A stretch of DNA of 64,000 nucleotides from Xenoacremonium recifei (lineage: Eukaryota; Ascomycota; Sordariomycetes; Hypocreales; Nectriaceae). Position 1 is the first letter of the stretch. The number at the start of each line of letters is the position of its first letter. Below the pieces are notes generated by a model. That model was not told where the DNA came from. It saw nothing but the letters and a program-made list of their open reading frames with translations, and ran no database searches. The DNA is taken from positions 184,980 through 248,979 of the forward strand of contig WOFQ01000055.1 of the NCBI GenBank assembly GCA_012184525.1. The letters run 5' to 3'. Positions 1-10,300 of the stretch are shown here, in pieces. Both the position numbers and the translations under genes were made by a program.

Positions 1-528
1 AGACATTGCATAGTATCACTGCTTGCCCTTTGTCTTGCTTTTCGTCAACCATCTGTCCTAGAAATCATCATGCAAATGACGGAACCTCCTACGACAGAAG
101 GGAAGGAAGAAAAAGTCATTGAATACAAGTTTACACTACTCTAAGATATATAACCTTTCTAAAATCATATTGAACACTCGGATTCATTTGGGCTGATCGA
201 GTAGAAAAAGCAAGTACGCCTTCTAAACGAGGGGTTCGCAACAAGAATCAGATCTGTCCTGAAACAGAACACAAAAAACATAGAACTGGAATAGATTCTG
301 AAATACGCTTTGGGATAAGTCAAAGAACCTTCTGCGTTAAGAAATATATCTTTGCCTTTCGTGTTGCGCTTCTTCTCATTCTTCAGTAGTACCGAGAGCC
401 TGGCGACTGGTGATAGCTTCCTGCGTGATTAGGAACGGTCAAGGGGCAACTAATTGTGAATGAGAATTCATCATTCGATTTTCTATCTAATGTCTATCTC
501 CGATCTCGACCAAGCTCTCTCCCACCTA
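1..528. other. 3' flank of the F-box gene, no gene seen
   Basis: This stretch is fairly AT-rich and has stops in all frames. It lies downstream of the minus-strand F-box gene and probably holds its 3' UTR and polyadenylation region. No coding, RNA or repeat feature could be supported. Confidence 0.5.
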
Positions 529-1893
529 CTACGGCGAAACGGGATTCAGTAAAGCTGACCTGACTCGCCAATCTCCCCAAGCCTGAGGCTGGGGTTCCTC
601 CAGATACCATCCGTCATCGCCGCGCGGCGAGTACTGCGACAGCGAGTGATGGAACTTGATACCCGGCGGCAAGGAACCATCAGGGCTAGCATCATCAGCA
701 AAGGTGACACGCTCACTGTCCCGTTCATCGTCAAAGTCCACGATGCCCCCAGCCGTATCCTCGGCCAAGCTTGGCATCCGCTCCAGCCACTGTCGCTCAT
801 CGAGGGCGCACCGGATGGCAGTCTGGATAGACTCCTGGTCATACGTAAAGCTGGGGCACTGCAGTCGGACTTCAGTGATGAGTCGTTTGCGCGGGTAGCT
901 GTAGATATTCTCGAAGAAGAACATCAGCTCCTTGGGCCCGAGCTTGGCGTACGTCTTGACGATGCGTCCCCAGGGGCTTTGGTCAGTCCAACCGCGGAGC
1001 AGAGACTGAGGTCGGTCAGCGGTCTCGATGTAGGGAGTGCCACTCAATTCCTGGATACGCGTATTAGTTGCCGGCCAAATGCATTCTCTGGTATCAAGAC
1101 TCACGCGCTGATGCTGGTTGGGGTCTAGACGTGGGCAGATATAATGAAGGACCACGTCCTTCATCGATTCTACCAGGTCCATGAGTTCCAACAGCTCGGT
1201 TGTAGAGTGGTACCGCATCTGACTGGTCCTGATATCGTCCACGAAGGGTTCCGGTAGGCCCGCGCGGGGTCTCTCGAAATCCCCATGGAAGTAGAACCCG
1301 TAGAGCCACCAGCGATAAAAGGCCCTTCGAAACCTTTCCGCCTCATGAGGTCGCAAAGTGCGGCAGTCCTCGGGTTGGTGAAACCACCGCATCTGGGGGA
1401 ACCTCTCCTCCCAGCTTCGCACCAATCGACATTTCTCCAGGAGAGGACCAATGTCCTCCTCTGTCAAGATAGTCGTTTTCACGGCAGTCGAGACCGGCGC
1501 GTTTGGCTTCTTGGCCTTGGCGACCTCCTTAAAGCCGTTGGAGGTTGCAACCATATGAGCTGACCAAGCACCCGGCCTCGGAGCCAGGACAATGCCAGTA
1601 TCTCTAGGGTGACGCCTAAAGATGATCTTGCGAGGCGTATAAATTCCGTTGGAGGCTGCCAGGTCTTCGCTTGACGCAGTGTAGATCTGCAAAAGCTCAT
1701 CGAACGGGCTGAAGTCGCGAGCGAGGACTGGGAGTAGAATAGACACCTTCTTCTGCGAAAAGAGGTCATGTAGTGACCGATTGACTGCGCAGAGGTTGAA
1801 AATCCCGGGTAAATCTAGGTGATGATAGATGTCGAGAAGAATCTCGATAGGGAGCTCTGTCAGACAGAGCGCTGACTTGGAGGTTGACGTCAT
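529..1893 (-). CDS. F-box domain protein
   Basis: Intronless 454-aa protein starting at ATG 1893 and ending at TAG 531-529. Residues about 11-45 (LTELPIEILLDIYHHLDLP, then a Leu/Cys/Asn-rich helix ending RSLHDLF) match the F-box, which binds Skp1 in SCF ubiquitin ligases. The remaining 400 residues show no WD40, LRR or Kelch repeat, as is usual for the large F-box family of filamentous fungi. Those proteins often carry unrecognised substrate-recruiting regions rich in Trp, Arg and Pro. The C-terminal part is acidic (DFDDERDSERVTFADDASPDG) and then Trp/Pro-rich. The family assignment rests on the F-box alone and the substrate is unknown. The start is the first ATG of the frame and lies directly before the F-box. 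Confidence 0.82.
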   Translation of the reverse strand: MTSTSKSALCLTELPIEILLDIYHHLDLPGIFNLCAVNRSLHDLFSQKKVSILLPVLARDFSPFDELLQIYTASSEDLAASNGIYTPRKIIFRRHPRDTGIVLAPRPGAWSAHMVATSNGFKEVAKAKKPNAPVSTAVKTTILTEEDIGPLLEKCRLVRSWEERFPQMRWFHQPEDCRTLRPHEAERFRRAFYRWWLYGFYFHGDFERPRAGLPEPFVDDIRTSQMRYHSTTELLELMDLVESMKDVVLHYICPRLDPNQHQRVSLDTRECIWPATNTRIQELSGTPYIETADRPQSLLRGWTDQSPWGRIVKTYAKLGPKELMFFFENIYSYPRKRLITEVRLQCPSFTYDQESIQTAIRCALDERQWLERMPSLAEDTAGGIVDFDDERDSERVTFADDASPDGSLPPGIKFHHSLSQYSPRGDDGWYLEEPQPQAWGDWRVRSALLNPVSP

Positions 1894-2858
1894 GTTGGGT
1901 AGGTGTAGGTCTGAGATCGTGATACAGAGGGTTTGAGATATGTTGTCCAGAGATGGTCAGAGGGAATACAGAATTTGACTCCAGGGGATTGGATCTAGGA
2001 TTGTAATCGAGAATTGTTCGCCTTCTTCAATGGTGTAGTAATGTGACGTTTTCTCCAAGATTGAAGATGTTATCGCCGAACGCCTGCTTCAGAGACAAGC
2101 CAATTCCACAATGGATAATTCTGATCCTGGTCAGATCTCATCAATTTAGAGGTTCCAAGATGCTTACCAATAATTCTGTTCATATTGTAGTATGGATGTT
2201 TGCCCAAAAGGCAGATCGAAAGTGTGGCAACGGTTGTCACCTTTCGCTATCAAGGAGCGAGATCGATCAGTGATCTCACACAGCAGCCGCAATGGGAGCC
2301 CGTAAAGTCTGACCCCGGAACACGAAGAGTCAGGACACACCCTCGCACACAATTGCAAGGGAAAAGAGACAAGAAGAGTGGTATTGGGGCCTCCAAGCTC
2401 CCCTCTAACCTCACAGCGTTATCACTGCAAGGCGTATAGCAACGGGACTCAAAGCTTGGCCACCCCGGCGTTGGGGCTTGAAACAGGGCAAAAGATGCAC
2501 TTGGCCATCGGCTCAACGGCCGGAAAAGGTTCCATCGCAGTCAATACTAACATCGCGCGAGTAGCAATGCTGAATTGAGGCAGGGAACGGTGGATGGAGA
2601 GATGCAAGTTGCAAAAGGAGATGACTGACACGGCATGATTGGGGGTCATGTTGATACCAAATTCCCGGCGTTTTACCGGCCCGTCATCGCCTCGCGCATG
2701 GACTCTCAACCTGAGGATGCAACTTTGATGAGGTTACAAACTGCGACATTCAAAATGCTGTCTGTAAATAAATGATATTCTTTTAAATTGCCATAAACTC
2801 CTGAATCCTGTTTTGAAGACCCCGCAACCCAGACTGTCCAAAGGTATCATCACAAAGT
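1894..2858. other. Intergenic spacer between F-box gene and BRX1
   Basis: The spacer holds the promoter side of the F-box gene (1.9-2.3 kb) and the 3' side of BRX1 (2.7-2.86 kb, AT-rich around 2750-2800). Several short open frames overlap on both strands, but none has a recognisable domain or splice structure. Confidence 0.5.
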
Positions 2859-3903
2859 CTAAGCGAACAACATCTTCGAATCTAGCTCGTCCCGCGGCGC
2901 CCGCTGGCCACCCGCAGTTCGCAGTCCCAGATTGCCCTTCTTCGATAACCGTTCCACCGTCTGCTCAGCCCGGGCATTGTGCCTCGACGCCTTCGTCCTC
3001 CGAATGTCGGCGCGAATCTGGTTCGGTGACACAAACTCCTTGTTCTCGTAGATGATGGGCCCGCCGAAGGAGCCCTCCTGAATGACGATGGGCGTCAGGA
3101 CGAATCGGGGGCCGATCTCAACCAGGTTGATGTCGGTGTCCTTGTGGTCGCGCTTCGAAGACTTGCTCGACTCCTCGTCGTCCTCTCCGTCCTTCTTTGT
3201 CGCCTCGACCTCGCTGATCTGGTAGTTTCGGATCCAGATCTTGCCGTCCGCAACCGTGAATCCCATCACATGGTCGACGAAGGGCTTCGATTTCCGCGCG
3301 CCTTGGGGAACGCCGAAGGTGTGAAGGAAAAGCTCCTTGATGACTCGTAGGTGGGGGGCGTTATCGAAAGCGGCGTCGAACGAGAGGATTGGTCGCGAAC
3401 CCTTCAAGCAGTTGCCTGTGAAATGGAGTTCCTCCATGGTGTGCACTGTCTCAGGTTAGCAACATCGGAGAGCCTGCAGACTTCAATACGCTTACGGTTC
3501 TGGAGGTGGAACTTGACGGTAGGGCCATTGGGCACCTTGCTCAGCCAGACGTAGAGATCCTTTCCTTTCCTCGCCTCAAAGAAGAGCACATTGTTGCAAT
3601 TGTACATTTCTGCCAGTTCGTTCAATTCGTACAGTTTCGTCTTGGAGTCGAACTTGGCATCCTTGCGGCTGTGAGGGAGCATCGAGGCGATATCGTTCAG
3701 TAGATGGCGGTGTCTGTGAGAAGGGTCAAGTTAGTTGGAAAGTCCTTCTCTTGTTCGAGAATCCGGACAAGATAGTCGTACCGGAAGGTGACGCCTCGCG
3801 AGGATAGGATGAGGACTCTCTGCTTGTTCTTCTTGACGCCATTGCTGGGCGCCTCGGCCTTGGGGCCACTCGACTTGGAGATGGACTTGTAGACTGCCGC
3901 CAT
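2859..3903 (-). CDS. brx1: BRX1 ribosome biogenesis protein (Brix domain), 3 exons
   Basis: Brx1 acts in the nucleolus in 60S subunit assembly, in 27S pre-rRNA processing. Exons are 3903-3782, 3713-3496 and 3445-2859, with introns of 68 and 50 nt that start GTACG/GTAAG and end CACAG/GACAG. The joined protein is 308 aa, the usual length for the family. The Brix domain begins at LILSSRGVTFRHRHLLNDI and continues through MLPHSRKDAK, NNVLFFEARK, DLYVWLS and the family hallmark HFTGNCLKGSRPILSFD. The tail is basic. Joining across both introns restores the family sequence exactly (FRHRHLLND; HLQNLHTMEEL), which supports the borders. The start has the typical short Ser/Lys-rich leader. Nothing unusual was seen. 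Confidence 0.95.
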
Positions 3904-4659
3904 CTTTCTTTGCCTGCCGTATAGTTGGCGATCTTTAATGCTTCAGAAAGATTTGTTCGAAGAGATCGTGAAAAGGCTGGTCTGCTTTGCGACGGCGGCG
4001 GGCTGCTCCCAGAAATTTTTGGTCGGAGTGGATTTTCTCCGCTGCGATAAGCTTCCGGTCAGGCTTATCTTATCGTTGGTGGAGGCGGGCAAAGCGGGAC
4101 GGCTGCCACCTCAGGCCTGGCCAGGCACATGCTTTATTAGAGGGGCTTTGGAGGGCTTTGGAGGGATCAAATCCGAACTCACGTCAGCCAAAGGGAACGA
4201 ACGCCTCAGAAACGGGCACGCGCGTGGCGCTCCGACCGTGCCGTGTCCAAACCCTGCTGAGATGCATGCAATTTATCGCATCGCTTCCTCCCCGCCGCGG
4301 CGGCGATAGGTGGAGATGGCCTCATAGTTGACAGCTGTACAGATGGAGACACCGCCAGGTCCAACAACAGGAGTATTAAAATAAAAGTTCATTTCAGCTA
4401 CGTTAAGAAGACCATATCGCAGCGATCGTTGGACGCATCAACCCCAGAACAACCATCATGACAAACAAAGAACAAAGGAAAGTGGAAGTAACCGCGCCCT
4501 AATATCAAAAAAGACGTATCACGATTTCCCCGTCTCCTCGACGCTGGGCCCCGGACCTCTCCCCATGCAATAGAGTATAGAGTACACTGCCGGGGCCGAA
4601 CGAGACGCCTGATACCCACCCCAAAGCCCTATGACCGCGAGAAGGGTCCCGAAGAGGAT
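3904..4659. other. BRX1 promoter and RAB11 3' region
   Basis: Both flanking genes read leftwards, so this is the BRX1 upstream region followed by the RAB11 3' UTR. A perfect tandem of the decamer GGGCTTTGGA lies at 4143-4162. No additional gene is supported. Confidence 0.5.
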
Positions 4660-5652
4660 TTAACAGCACTTCCCGCCCTTGTTCGCGTCGTCGTCGGCCG
4701 GCTTGCTCAACGAGATGTTGGTGCCCGCGCCTATGGTAGCCTGGGCGCCGTCGCCGCTGTCGAGGGCCTTGCTGGATACGATTCGGTAGATCTCTGTCCG
4801 TCGTCGTCAGTCTCAGTCTCAGTCTCAACATCGCCAATCGCCATCGGAAGGAGGGGGACAGTCCGGGCTGGCGGGCGGGGCTTTGCGTACCGGTGAGGAT
4901 GTTCTGGAATGCAAGTTCGACGTTGCTGGCATCGAGGGCAGAGGTCTCGATGAAGGACAGGTGGTTCTCGCCTGTTAAAAAATGTCAGTTTGGAAAATGC
5001 GCCAACGACAGCCTCATCCAGGGGGTTCCCATACTAGCAAACGACTTGGCCTCCTCGGTCGGGACCGCGCGCAGATGCCTCAAATCGCTCTTGTTTCCCA
5101 CCAGCATGATGACAATGTTGGCATCAGCGTGGTCTCGCAGCTCCTTCAGCCATCGTGTGACGTTCTCGTAAGTCTGGTGCTTGCTGATGTCGTAGACGAG
5201 GAGGGCACCGACGGCGCCTCTGTAGTAGGCGGATGTGATGGCGCGGTATCGCTCTTGGCCGGCGGTATCCCAGATCTGGGCCTTGATGGTCTTGGAGTCG
5301 ACCTGGATGGACCGGGTGGCGAACTCGACGCCGATAGTCGACTTGGAGTCGAGGTTGAACTCGTTGCGGGTGAATCGGCTCAAAAGGTTAGACTTTCCGA
5401 CTCCAGAGTCTCCGATCAACACGACTGTAGCAGAACGGTGTCAGCAGGGGTTGCGCAACTTGTCGATGGTAGTTTTAAGAAGGAGGGGGCGTGAGGAGAG
5501 CGTTGGATGCGGTCGGACCTTTGAAGAGGAACTGTGGTTGGAGATCTGGTCAGCGATGGATCTTCAAGAGGAGGATTGCAGCAGCGACAACTGCCAAATA
5601 GGGGGGGCCAGAAGAAAACATCTGCACGCACATCATATTCGTCGTTAGCCAT
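4660..5652 (-). CDS. rab11: RAB11/Ypt31-type small GTPase, 5 exons with a 13-nt microexon
   Basis: RAB11/Ypt3 controls traffic from the trans-Golgi and recycling endosomes to the plasma membrane and hyphal tip. Exons are 5652-5632, 5531-5519, 5424-5035, 4971-4891 and 4793-4660, giving 212 aa. Exon 2 is only 13 nt and supplies FLFK plus the first base of V. Visible motifs are the P-loop GDSGVGKSN, switch I with STIGVEFATR, switch II WDTAGQERYRAITSAYYRGA, NKSDL (G4), ETSAL (G5, exon 4) and the C-terminal prenylation pair GGKCC. The N-terminus MANDEYDFLFK is the family signature and forces use of the microexon. All splice sites are GT...AG. The sequence is closest to RAB11 and not to RAB1/RAB8 because of ATRSIQVDSKTIKAQIWDTAG. 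Confidence 0.96.
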
Positions 5653-7367
5653 GGCTGCGATTCGTCGGCGGGTGAGGCTTCAGCAGGTAGAGGCGATGGT
5701 GAAGGCGGGAGCGATAGCAAGGGGCGCTGGCGCTGGCGGTGATGTTGAAGTCGACGTCGTTGATGTGTGGGATGTGGAGAGGAGAGAATGCGCGGCTGCA
5801 GTGGCTCTGGCGATAGGCGGCTCAAGGCTCAAGGCTCAAGGCTGTTGAGGGCCTGCGCCGGGTACCTCCAAGTACTTCCAGGGGGGTATCTCCCTGCTGG
5901 GGCGAGTGCCGAGCGGAGGGAATGCAAAGATGCAACCTGGCGAAAAAGAGGCAGCAACAGGTGGGCACAAGGCAGCGGTTAAAGATGGGCAAATTGGGCT
6001 ATAGAGAGTGTGGCAGGCTTCGAGAAATGTTTTACAATGCACGGGGCAGGCTGAATAGGCGGCAGTAAATCCTGTCTTTGTTCACATCAAAGTCATGCGA
6101 AGGGCCGTGGGCGCTACAAAGGAGTACTCGCAGGTCGTACTGACAGTGACCAACACCCCCTAACTGAGCGGAGGGTCCTTAGCAGCTTGTAGACGCGGTG
6201 AGCAAATGGAAGCCTCCACTCCACTGTAAAAAAAAGCCCCGCCAGAGGCTAATCGAAGGCTTGCCGGGTTATTAGCTAGGGGCTTGGTTAGAGGCTCTGA
6301 ACTCGGCAGGTGTTCGATTGGCGGGGGAGATTCTGATTGAAACCAGGAGATCGGCAAAGAGGTAGCCTTGAACAATAATGTCCGCCGCAGTAGACAAAAC
6401 TGCCAGTGAGTGATATTAAGATATAGGTATCTACGGTCTTCTATCCGTGTGGCCTGTAGGTATCAGGGTCTACTTACATTCGAAATACCTTCAGCCTAGG
6501 TATTCTTAAATTAAGATGCGAGGAGTATTTGCCTACCTTAAGTGAGGGGGCTACTTTAGACACCTCCTCGACATGAGGGTCAAGACACTTTAGCTCGTAT
6601 CGCATCTCATATATAACTCAAGGTAAAAACATCAAAAAGCTCATTTTATTATAAGGCTATGCGGCTGAACCTTAAGTTGGCCAACGAGGCAATGGAATCT
6701 GTGATGCACCTTCCTGCTGTTACTGAATATTTGAGCAGGCGCGACTAGAGGTAGTTAATCACGTGCGCTCGCGCCTCTTACCTGTCGGTTGCCGTGACAA
6801 GCAGCCAACCATCTTCTTGTCACTCAAGATCAAAATAATTTTGCACAGCGCACGAAATCTTTTCCTCTTTCTCTCGTCCTGTGCCGGGCGTCACACAATT
6901 TATCACCTGCCTTGTCGCCGGCAATCGACCACTTGCTCAAGCCTGCTGGAAGCCGACCCAGCACTCTTCACGCTCGCCACTCACTATACCGTATCGAAAG
7001 TGCAACAGGTCTGTCTCTGGTTCGACACCTATTTATAGATTTGGGATGATAAGGCAGCTAACGTCGATTGACAGAAGGACATATCGCAATAGACTCAGGC
7101 CCCCGAGGCGCAGGCTCTGTCTGGCAGCGTGAGAACCAGCAGCTGGGTCATCTCCTCCTTGCCTGTCTCAAGGTGGGTTTGACCTTGGCGGTGGTCTTAA
7201 CGGTCGTGCGTGAGATGCTCTCGCTGGGAAATGAGCATCCCACAGACATAGGAATTAGCAAAGTCGCGTTTAGGAGCTCGCGACTCTCGAGCCGCTCGTG
7301 CACCTAGTCTAGAAACGGCTGGCAGATTCAATCACTTCAACGATTGGCGGATGTGCCTTCATCTTAG
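5653..7367. other. Divergent spacer between RAB11 and the chromodomain gene
   Basis: This is a promoter region for both neighbours. A tandem heptamer (CTCAAGG x3) lies at 5821-5841. The part from about 6380 to 6680 is AT-rich and carries several TAGGTAT-like words. The final 600 bp has many short upstream ATGs before the chromodomain start and may be a leader. No gene was recognised. Confidence 0.5.
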
Positions 7368-10300
7368 ATGATAGCCAGCCCAACAATGATGGAGGCACCG
7401 GCGGCAGAAGATGACGACTCTATCTCACTGACTTCTTCAGTCGAGGAGGAAACTGACCCCGAGAAAGAGTGGTTTGTCAATGATGTCCTAGCACAACATA
7501 CGGACGATGAGGGTACACTGTATCTCATTGACTGGCAAGACTATCCGCTGTGGAATGCTTCTTGGGAGCCCAAGGCAAACCTAAGTGAGGGACTATTAGA
7601 GCAATGGAGGGAAGCTAAGAGGGCACCCGGCTTCCAAGACCGCATGGTCGAAATGATCGCGTCATGGAAACAAGCGGTACTGCAACACTTGGATGATCGA
7701 CTGAACCGTCGAAGAAGACGAAACAAAAAGCGCGCCGCCCTGGGCCTGGAAATAACGCCCAACATTGACGAGCTGCACGAAGACGCCCTTGAATATCTCG
7801 ATACAATTCCTAGAGGAGACAAGGAGGATCTGGAAATTGACGATCCGAGCCCCTTCCAGCCTCCGGTTTCCTCGCCTGAGCCATCCGAAGGACTTGCTCC
7901 TCCCACGGAGGAACTAGACTCTCCAGCAGAGATACAGCCTTCTTCTTCTTCTAGTAAGAAGGAAGCATTTACGAATGTTGAAGCATCAACCCGGGCAGCC
8001 GTTGCGAGCGCTCAAGCATCACCCCGGAAGGCCATTACGAACGTTGAAACACCAACCCGGAAAGCCACTAAAAAAGTCAAAACATCAACTCGAGAAGCCG
8101 AGAAGCGCACGGATAAGTCAAAGGGCTCTGTGATTGATGGTCGTAAGCGACCAGAGCCTACTACACCTCAAAGCTCATCTCGATCGGCTCTACCAAAAAC
8201 AACACAGAAGCCGACGGTTTCGACCACGTTGGCATCGAAGCTCAATACAAGAAAGGCGCCAAACTCAGCAAAGACAACTCAAATCTTTACTGCTCTGAAG
8301 ACAAGACATGGTGATGCTAGTTTGTCAAATGTATTTATCGGTGGTAAGACGCGAAAACCACGACGCGGCCTCCTAGATGCATCCAAGGATCCGACGGTGC
8401 GACCCCAATTCCTCAGACCTCGCAAACAATGGCTTCTTGAGAAGGGCGCTCGCGATAGAGAAGGTGTAGAAGTGCCGAAGCAAAGGCCGAGCGAGGTTTT
8501 CGTGCTGAATGCAGCAGAGCGACGTCAAGAATCACAAACTCAGACTGGAAACTCTTTGGGTGGCTCTAATATTCAACAGCGCCAAGTTCAGTCTACATCG
8601 GCGCAAAATGGAGGTTCACGAGGCCCTGAAAAGTCCTCCAGCAACGCCGCCAAAGCTACTCCCGTCAGACAAGGGATTCAGAAGCCAAGCAATGAAGCTT
8701 CACAATCACCCAACGGTGCCGAGGCTTCGGGTAGCAAGAAGAAGCAACGCAAGACCGTTCGATGGGACGATGAGGTTACGACACAAGAGCCTACGGAAAG
8801 AGAGTCTAGTCTTTTTGTTAATGACGTTAACGACCAACCTCCTTCGGCGTCCTCGCCAAACCTCAAGAGCGAGTCTATGGAGATGGAGATAGACGAGCCG
8901 CTGAGCATAAGACCCAGCCCACAATCCGCTGCTTCATCCCAAATGACTCGCCTACCATCCGAAATGAGTAGAGCGTCCTTGAACGGCGATCACGAACAAT
9001 CAGGCTCGCAGAATGTCACAAAAACAGTCAAATTGGGGTCCGGGACCTCACAGTCCCTTCGACTGACCTTTGCGGGCATCCCTCGACGAGCACATCAGTC
9101 ATGGGTCGCTATCTTTGAAGACGAAGAAGTCCTGGACTTTGGTCGTATTTGTACTGCCAAAGACTTCTGGGCTCAAGATTCCCGCAACGACCTGAAGACC
9201 ACGTATGGTGCTCTACAAGCAGAGCAACTGTGCAGAGGCGCCGTTGTCTCCGACGTTGATAAAGGCAAAGTCGAGAATGTCGCCCAGAATTTGAGACTAG
9301 GCTCGTATGGCCTTCTCTGCTACAACACAGAGTTTTGTATTGTGTTGCGACCTGGTGGATGTGACGAATGGGAGCCTGCCGGCCGTTCTGAACTAAAGTT
9401 GTCGGCGACACTTCAGTACTTTGTGTTCCAGCCAAGCTCGATTTTCCAACCCTCTCTATTGGCACCCATCGAAGAGCCCTTCGTTCAGAGCACCAAAGAC
9501 ATACTTCCTAGGGCGAGGCCGTCGCTTGCTCTCAAATTGCTCGGTTTGGACTATAACCAGCTCATCCCCGTCTCGCTTCAGAACACTACCAAGCACGAAA
9601 TCTTCCTGGCTTTCCCAGAATCTAGGTCACATGAAGCCTCGTTTCTATTTGAATGGCTTCGCAAATGCAATCCGGACTGCAAAATCCTCAGCAGTCTTGT
9701 GGCTAGCCATTGGTATCACTTCATGCAGAAGTGTCGCGGCATCATCATTATACACGAAGAGGCAACTGGACTTGTCAGACTGTTTCCCGGGCTTGCAACG
9801 ATTCTTTGGGGCGGAGATGCGACGGTATGGGTTTTTAGCAAGAACCTGTCTTCCATCACACAATTCACATCAAATGAAGGTTCATCTACAGGAGTCGGAC
9901 AGATCAGCCTCCATCCGGTCTTTCCAGCAGGATCAACGTATGGGTTGGCGATCTTGCTAACTCCCAGCTTTCTGGTCTCTCAACCCCAACAGGCATATAT
10001 CATTGTCAAGTGGTTTGCTCAGAAATACGGTTCAGGCGGACTTTATCGGCGAGCAGTGTTGGCCGTCAGCGCTGACCTCTGTGAGTGGCTCATGGATCTC
10101 ACAATGGAGAAAGCCCAGCAGCGTCAACGCTACGCCGCTCCGGCAGACCAACTTCTATCAGAAGACTCTCTAGTCAGCAGACATAAGACATGGGCCCTGC
10201 TGCAGGACTTAGTGTCATTGGGACTCGATTTGTCGGTGGGATATAAAAGCGAAACTAGCAGTTTGCTGGTGACCGCCCCTGAGATGATCGACAGTAATGA

